Assembly (NCBI GenBank): GCA_049522565.1
Contig: JBEKNT010000297.1
Span: forward strand, 1-8,544
Source of the DNA: JASHVB01 sp049522565
Lineage (GTDB): Bacteria; Pseudomonadota; Alphaproteobacteria; Acetobacterales; Acetobacteraceae
Direction: 5' to 3'
Length of the DNA stretch: 8,544 nucleotides
Position 1 is the stretch's first letter, and each line of letters begins with the position of its first letter. Shown here one piece after another: positions 6,523-8,544 of this stretch. The translations under genes were made by a program, and so were the position numbers. Under the pieces are notes generated by a model that saw nothing but the letters and a program-made list of their open reading frames with translations, was not told the origin of the DNA and did no database searches.

Positions 6523-8544
6523 ATGGACGGAATTGCGACCAATGGGATCAGCCCGACAGCCGGCTCCAACCGAGCCCATCAGTCGCGCGCGGCAGGCGGC
6601 GGGACAGCCGGCGGCTCTGCCGCGAATGGAACGAGCGCGCCGCCCGGCGGTTCCGGGGCGGCGGCGGGGGGCGGCGGGGTCGTCCATGCCTACCAGGCAT
6701 TCTCGGGTCGTTACCATGGCGGCGCTTATGGGCTGTCCGCCAACCTCGATGAGCTGACGTTCGCTTCACAAGACGACGCGGGCGGATCCGGTCAGTCCGA
6801 CACGGCCGGCTTCGAGTCCGCCGCGATGCAGATCGCTGTCTTCGATCCGGGCGCCGCGACACCAGCGGTGCGGTCCGCGATGGGTGCGACGCCGCCCAGC
6901 CACCCTGCCCCAGATGCGCTGCCGGCCTCGGCGTTTCAGGACGCCGTAGACCCGACAACGAGCACCAGCGTCGCCTTCTGGAGCAATCAGATGCCGGCCC
7001 CATGGGCGGTTGCCGACAGCGGCACCACGTTCGGCGCGGCGTCACCCAAGGCTTGCGCCACGGTCAACGCGGCGAGCCCCAGCCTGGTGTCGGCGTCCGG
7101 CTCATTTTCGGTCACCGTCGCTCCGGTGGCCACGGCGACGGCGACGCTGGTCGATGTACTTTACCTGCAAGAGACCGGCACTTCCTCGCTGATCAGCGTT
7201 TACGACATCAACCAGGGACAGATCGGCGACTGCTTCCTGCTGTCGTCGATCGGTGAGATCGCGCTGTGGCACCCCAGCGCGATCATGAACATGATCCAGG
7301 CCAACGCCAACGGTACCGAAACGGTCACGCTCCACCTCGCCGCGAACGGCTCCCTGCCGACCTTCGGCACCACATCCTTCGAAACGACGTACGTCACCGT
7401 CACCAACACGTTCCCGAGTGACGCCGTGAACAACGGTGCCACGCAGGATGTGCTGAACGGCGAGAAAGAGATCTGGGTGCAGGTGCTGGAAAAAGCGGTG
7501 GCGACGCTGGGCGGCGGCTACAGCTCCATCGCCAACGGCGGCAACCCGATGATCGCGATGGAGGAGCTCACCGGCCAGTCCGCGACGGACATGTCGCCCG
7601 CCTCGGTCACCGTACAGAACCTGCAAAGCGAGATGGCGGCCGGCGACCTGATCGTGATGGACACGCCGGCGTCGGGCAGCCTGTCGTTCGGCCTGTACAA
7701 CGACCACGCCTACATGTTCGAGAGCGTCAGCGGGAGCGGCAGCTCGGCCACGGTGCAATTGCTCAACCCGTGGGGGTTCGACGAGCCCAGCGCGATCCCG
7801 CTGGCGGACCTTGCGGCGAACATCGTCGAAGTCGATATCGGCAGCTTCGCCAATCCGCAGACGATCAACGGCACATCCGGCAACGACTCGATCACGCTGA
7901 CCTACGACCTCACCAACGGCTCGGTCGATTTGGGGGCGGGCAATGACAGTCTGACATTGGCGAACGGCAACAACTCCGCGACCGTCGCCAACACCGAGAC
8001 CATCATCGGCGGCACCGGCAACGACATCATCACCCTGGGCGCCGCCACATCCAACGCCTCGATCGACCTGGGATCCGGCAACGACGTCCTGAACCTGGCG
8101 ACGTTCGCCTACGCCGCCACCGTCGCCAACACCGAGACCATTATCGGGGGCGCCGTCAACGACACGATCACTCTGGCCACCGCCTTGACCACCGGGATGC
8201 ACGTGGATCTTGGCGGCGGCGCCAACAAGCTCACGCTCGCCAATGTCGCGAATACCGGCACGGTGGGCAACGTCAACACCCTGATCGGCGGCACGGGCAA
8301 CGACGTCATCACCTTGAGCACCGCCATGGTCAGCGGCTCGGTCGATCTCGGCGCCGGCAACGACAGCCTCGCTTTGGCCAATGGCGGCAACATCGTCACC
8401 GTCGCCAACACCGAGACGATCACCGGCGGCACCGGCAACGACGCAGTGACGCTCGGCACCGCTGACAGCAACGCCTCCATCGACCTGGGCGCCGGCAGCG
8501 ACAAGCTGACCTTCGGCAACTTCAGCAATACCGCGACCGTCGCC
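6523..8544 (+). CDS. Calpain-like (C2 family) cysteine protease with RTX-like repeat array, 3' end outside window
   Basis: Open frame of 674 codons running off the right edge. Residues 1-55 are Gly/Ala/Ser-rich, with no signal peptide; 56-215 are polar and unrecognised. About 220-440 is a calpain-type protease core. QGQIGDCFLLSSIGEIA gives the oxyanion Gln231 and nucleophile Cys237, NDHAYMFES the His395, and LLNPWGFDE the Asn415. The spacing Cys-His 158 and His-Asn 20 is close to human calpain (157 and 24). EIWVQVLEKAVATLGGGYSSIANGG followed by EELTG also follows the calpain pattern. From about 448 a 46-residue repeat array begins. Calpains are Ca-activated and RTX-like turns bind Ca, so a secreted, Ca-dependent protease is inferred; the substrate is unknown. 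The ATG at 6523 is the only start after the in-frame stop at 6505, with a weak GAGA upstream; ATG 6826 is an alternative. Confidence 0.85.
   Translation, partial: MDGIATNGISPTAGSNRAHQSRAAGGGTAGGSAANGTSAPPGGSGAAAGGGGVVHAYQAFSGRYHGGAYGLSANLDELTFASQDDAGGSGQSDTAGFESAAMQIAVFDPGAATPAVRSAMGATPPSHPAPDALPASAFQDAVDPTTSTSVAFWSNQMPAPWAVADSGTTFGAASPKACATVNAASPSLVSASGSFSVTVAPVATATATLVDVLYLQETGTSSLISVYDINQGQIGDCFLLSSIGEIALWHPSAIMNMIQANANGTETVTLHLAANGSLPTFGTTSFETTYVTVTNTFPSDAVNNGATQDVLNGEKEIWVQVLEKAVATLGGGYSSIANGGNPMIAMEELTGQSATDMSPASVTVQNLQSEMAAGDLIVMDTPASGSLSFGLYNDHAYMFESVSGSGSSATVQLLNPWGFDEPSAIPLADLAANIVEVDIGSFANPQTINGTSGNDSITLTYDLTNGSVDLGAGNDSLTLANGNNSATVANTETIIGGTGNDIITLGAATSNASIDLGSGNDVLNLATFAYAATVANTETIIGGAVNDTITLATALTTGMHVDLGGGANKLTLANVANTGTVGNVNTLIGGTGNDVITLSTAMVSGSVDLGAGNDSLALANGGNIVTVANTETITGGTGNDAVTLGTADSNASIDLGAGSDKLTFGNFSNTATVA
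7864..8544 (+). repeat. 46-residue (about 138-bp) tandem repeats with two RTX-like turns each
   Basis: Five units start at 7864, 8002, 8140, 8281 and 8419. Their lengths are 138, 138, 141 and 138 bp, with the fifth cut by the window edge after 126 bp. Each unit reads roughly IIGG-TGND-xITL, then SIDLGAGNDxLxLA, then ATVANTET. The Gly-Asn-Asp turns are thus 20-25 residues apart, not 9 as in canonical RTX nonapeptides. Unit 3 is degenerate: GGAVND replaces GGTGND, and GGGANK replaces the second turn. The DNA ACCGTCGCCAACACCGAGA recurs exactly at 7981, 8119 and 8398, suggesting recent duplication or conversion. A parallel beta-helix or stacked solenoid is the likely fold. The number of units is unknown. 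Confidence 0.9.

Noticed and set aside
6274..6717. A 147-codon minus-strand frame across the intergenic region and the start of the protease gene
   Set aside because: Arg/Pro-rich translation without family resemblance, and overlapping the start of the protease frame.

Overview
The window looks like chromosomal DNA of a high-GC alphaproteobacterium. The strongly GC-rich third codon positions, the order kdsD-lptC-lptA-lptB-rpoN-hpf and the protein sequences fit Rhodospirillales, perhaps an Acetobacteraceae-type organism. The lineage is an inference, since there is no rRNA here to test it.

Positions 1-6062 are a conserved leftward block. It begins with kdsD (arabinose-5-phosphate isomerase, the first step to the KDO sugar of LPS). 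Then come lptC, lptA and lptB, the inner-membrane, periplasmic and ATPase parts of the LPS export machine. Each of these four genes overlaps the next by 4 nt, so they are probably translationally coupled. After a 98-bp gap with a near-consensus sigma-54 promoter sequence comes rpoN (sigma-54), then a 72-bp gap and hpf (long-form ribosome hibernation factor). The left edge holds an intergenic palindromic repeat abutting the hpf stop codon. Two things are unusual in the block: LptB carries a 60-residue N-terminal tandem pentapeptide array, and LptA is much longer than the classical form.

Positions 6063-6522 are a 460-bp divergent intergenic region. It holds a plausible promoter for the kdsD operon and, pointing right, a 7+4+7 direct repeat of the OmpR/PhoB type followed by a possible -10.

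From 6523 to the right edge, on the + strand, lies an open-ended gene of at least 674 codons. It encodes a low-complexity N-terminal region, a calpain-like (family C2) cysteine protease domain with an intact Gln/Cys/His/Asn set, and the start of a 46-residue repeat array with two RTX-like Gly-Asn-Asp turns per unit. No N-terminal signal peptide is seen. The architecture suggests a secreted, Ca-dependent, type-I-exported or surface protein, but the C-terminus and any transporter genes are outside the window. This protein is the most novel-looking content; the leftward block is core cell-envelope and regulatory machinery.
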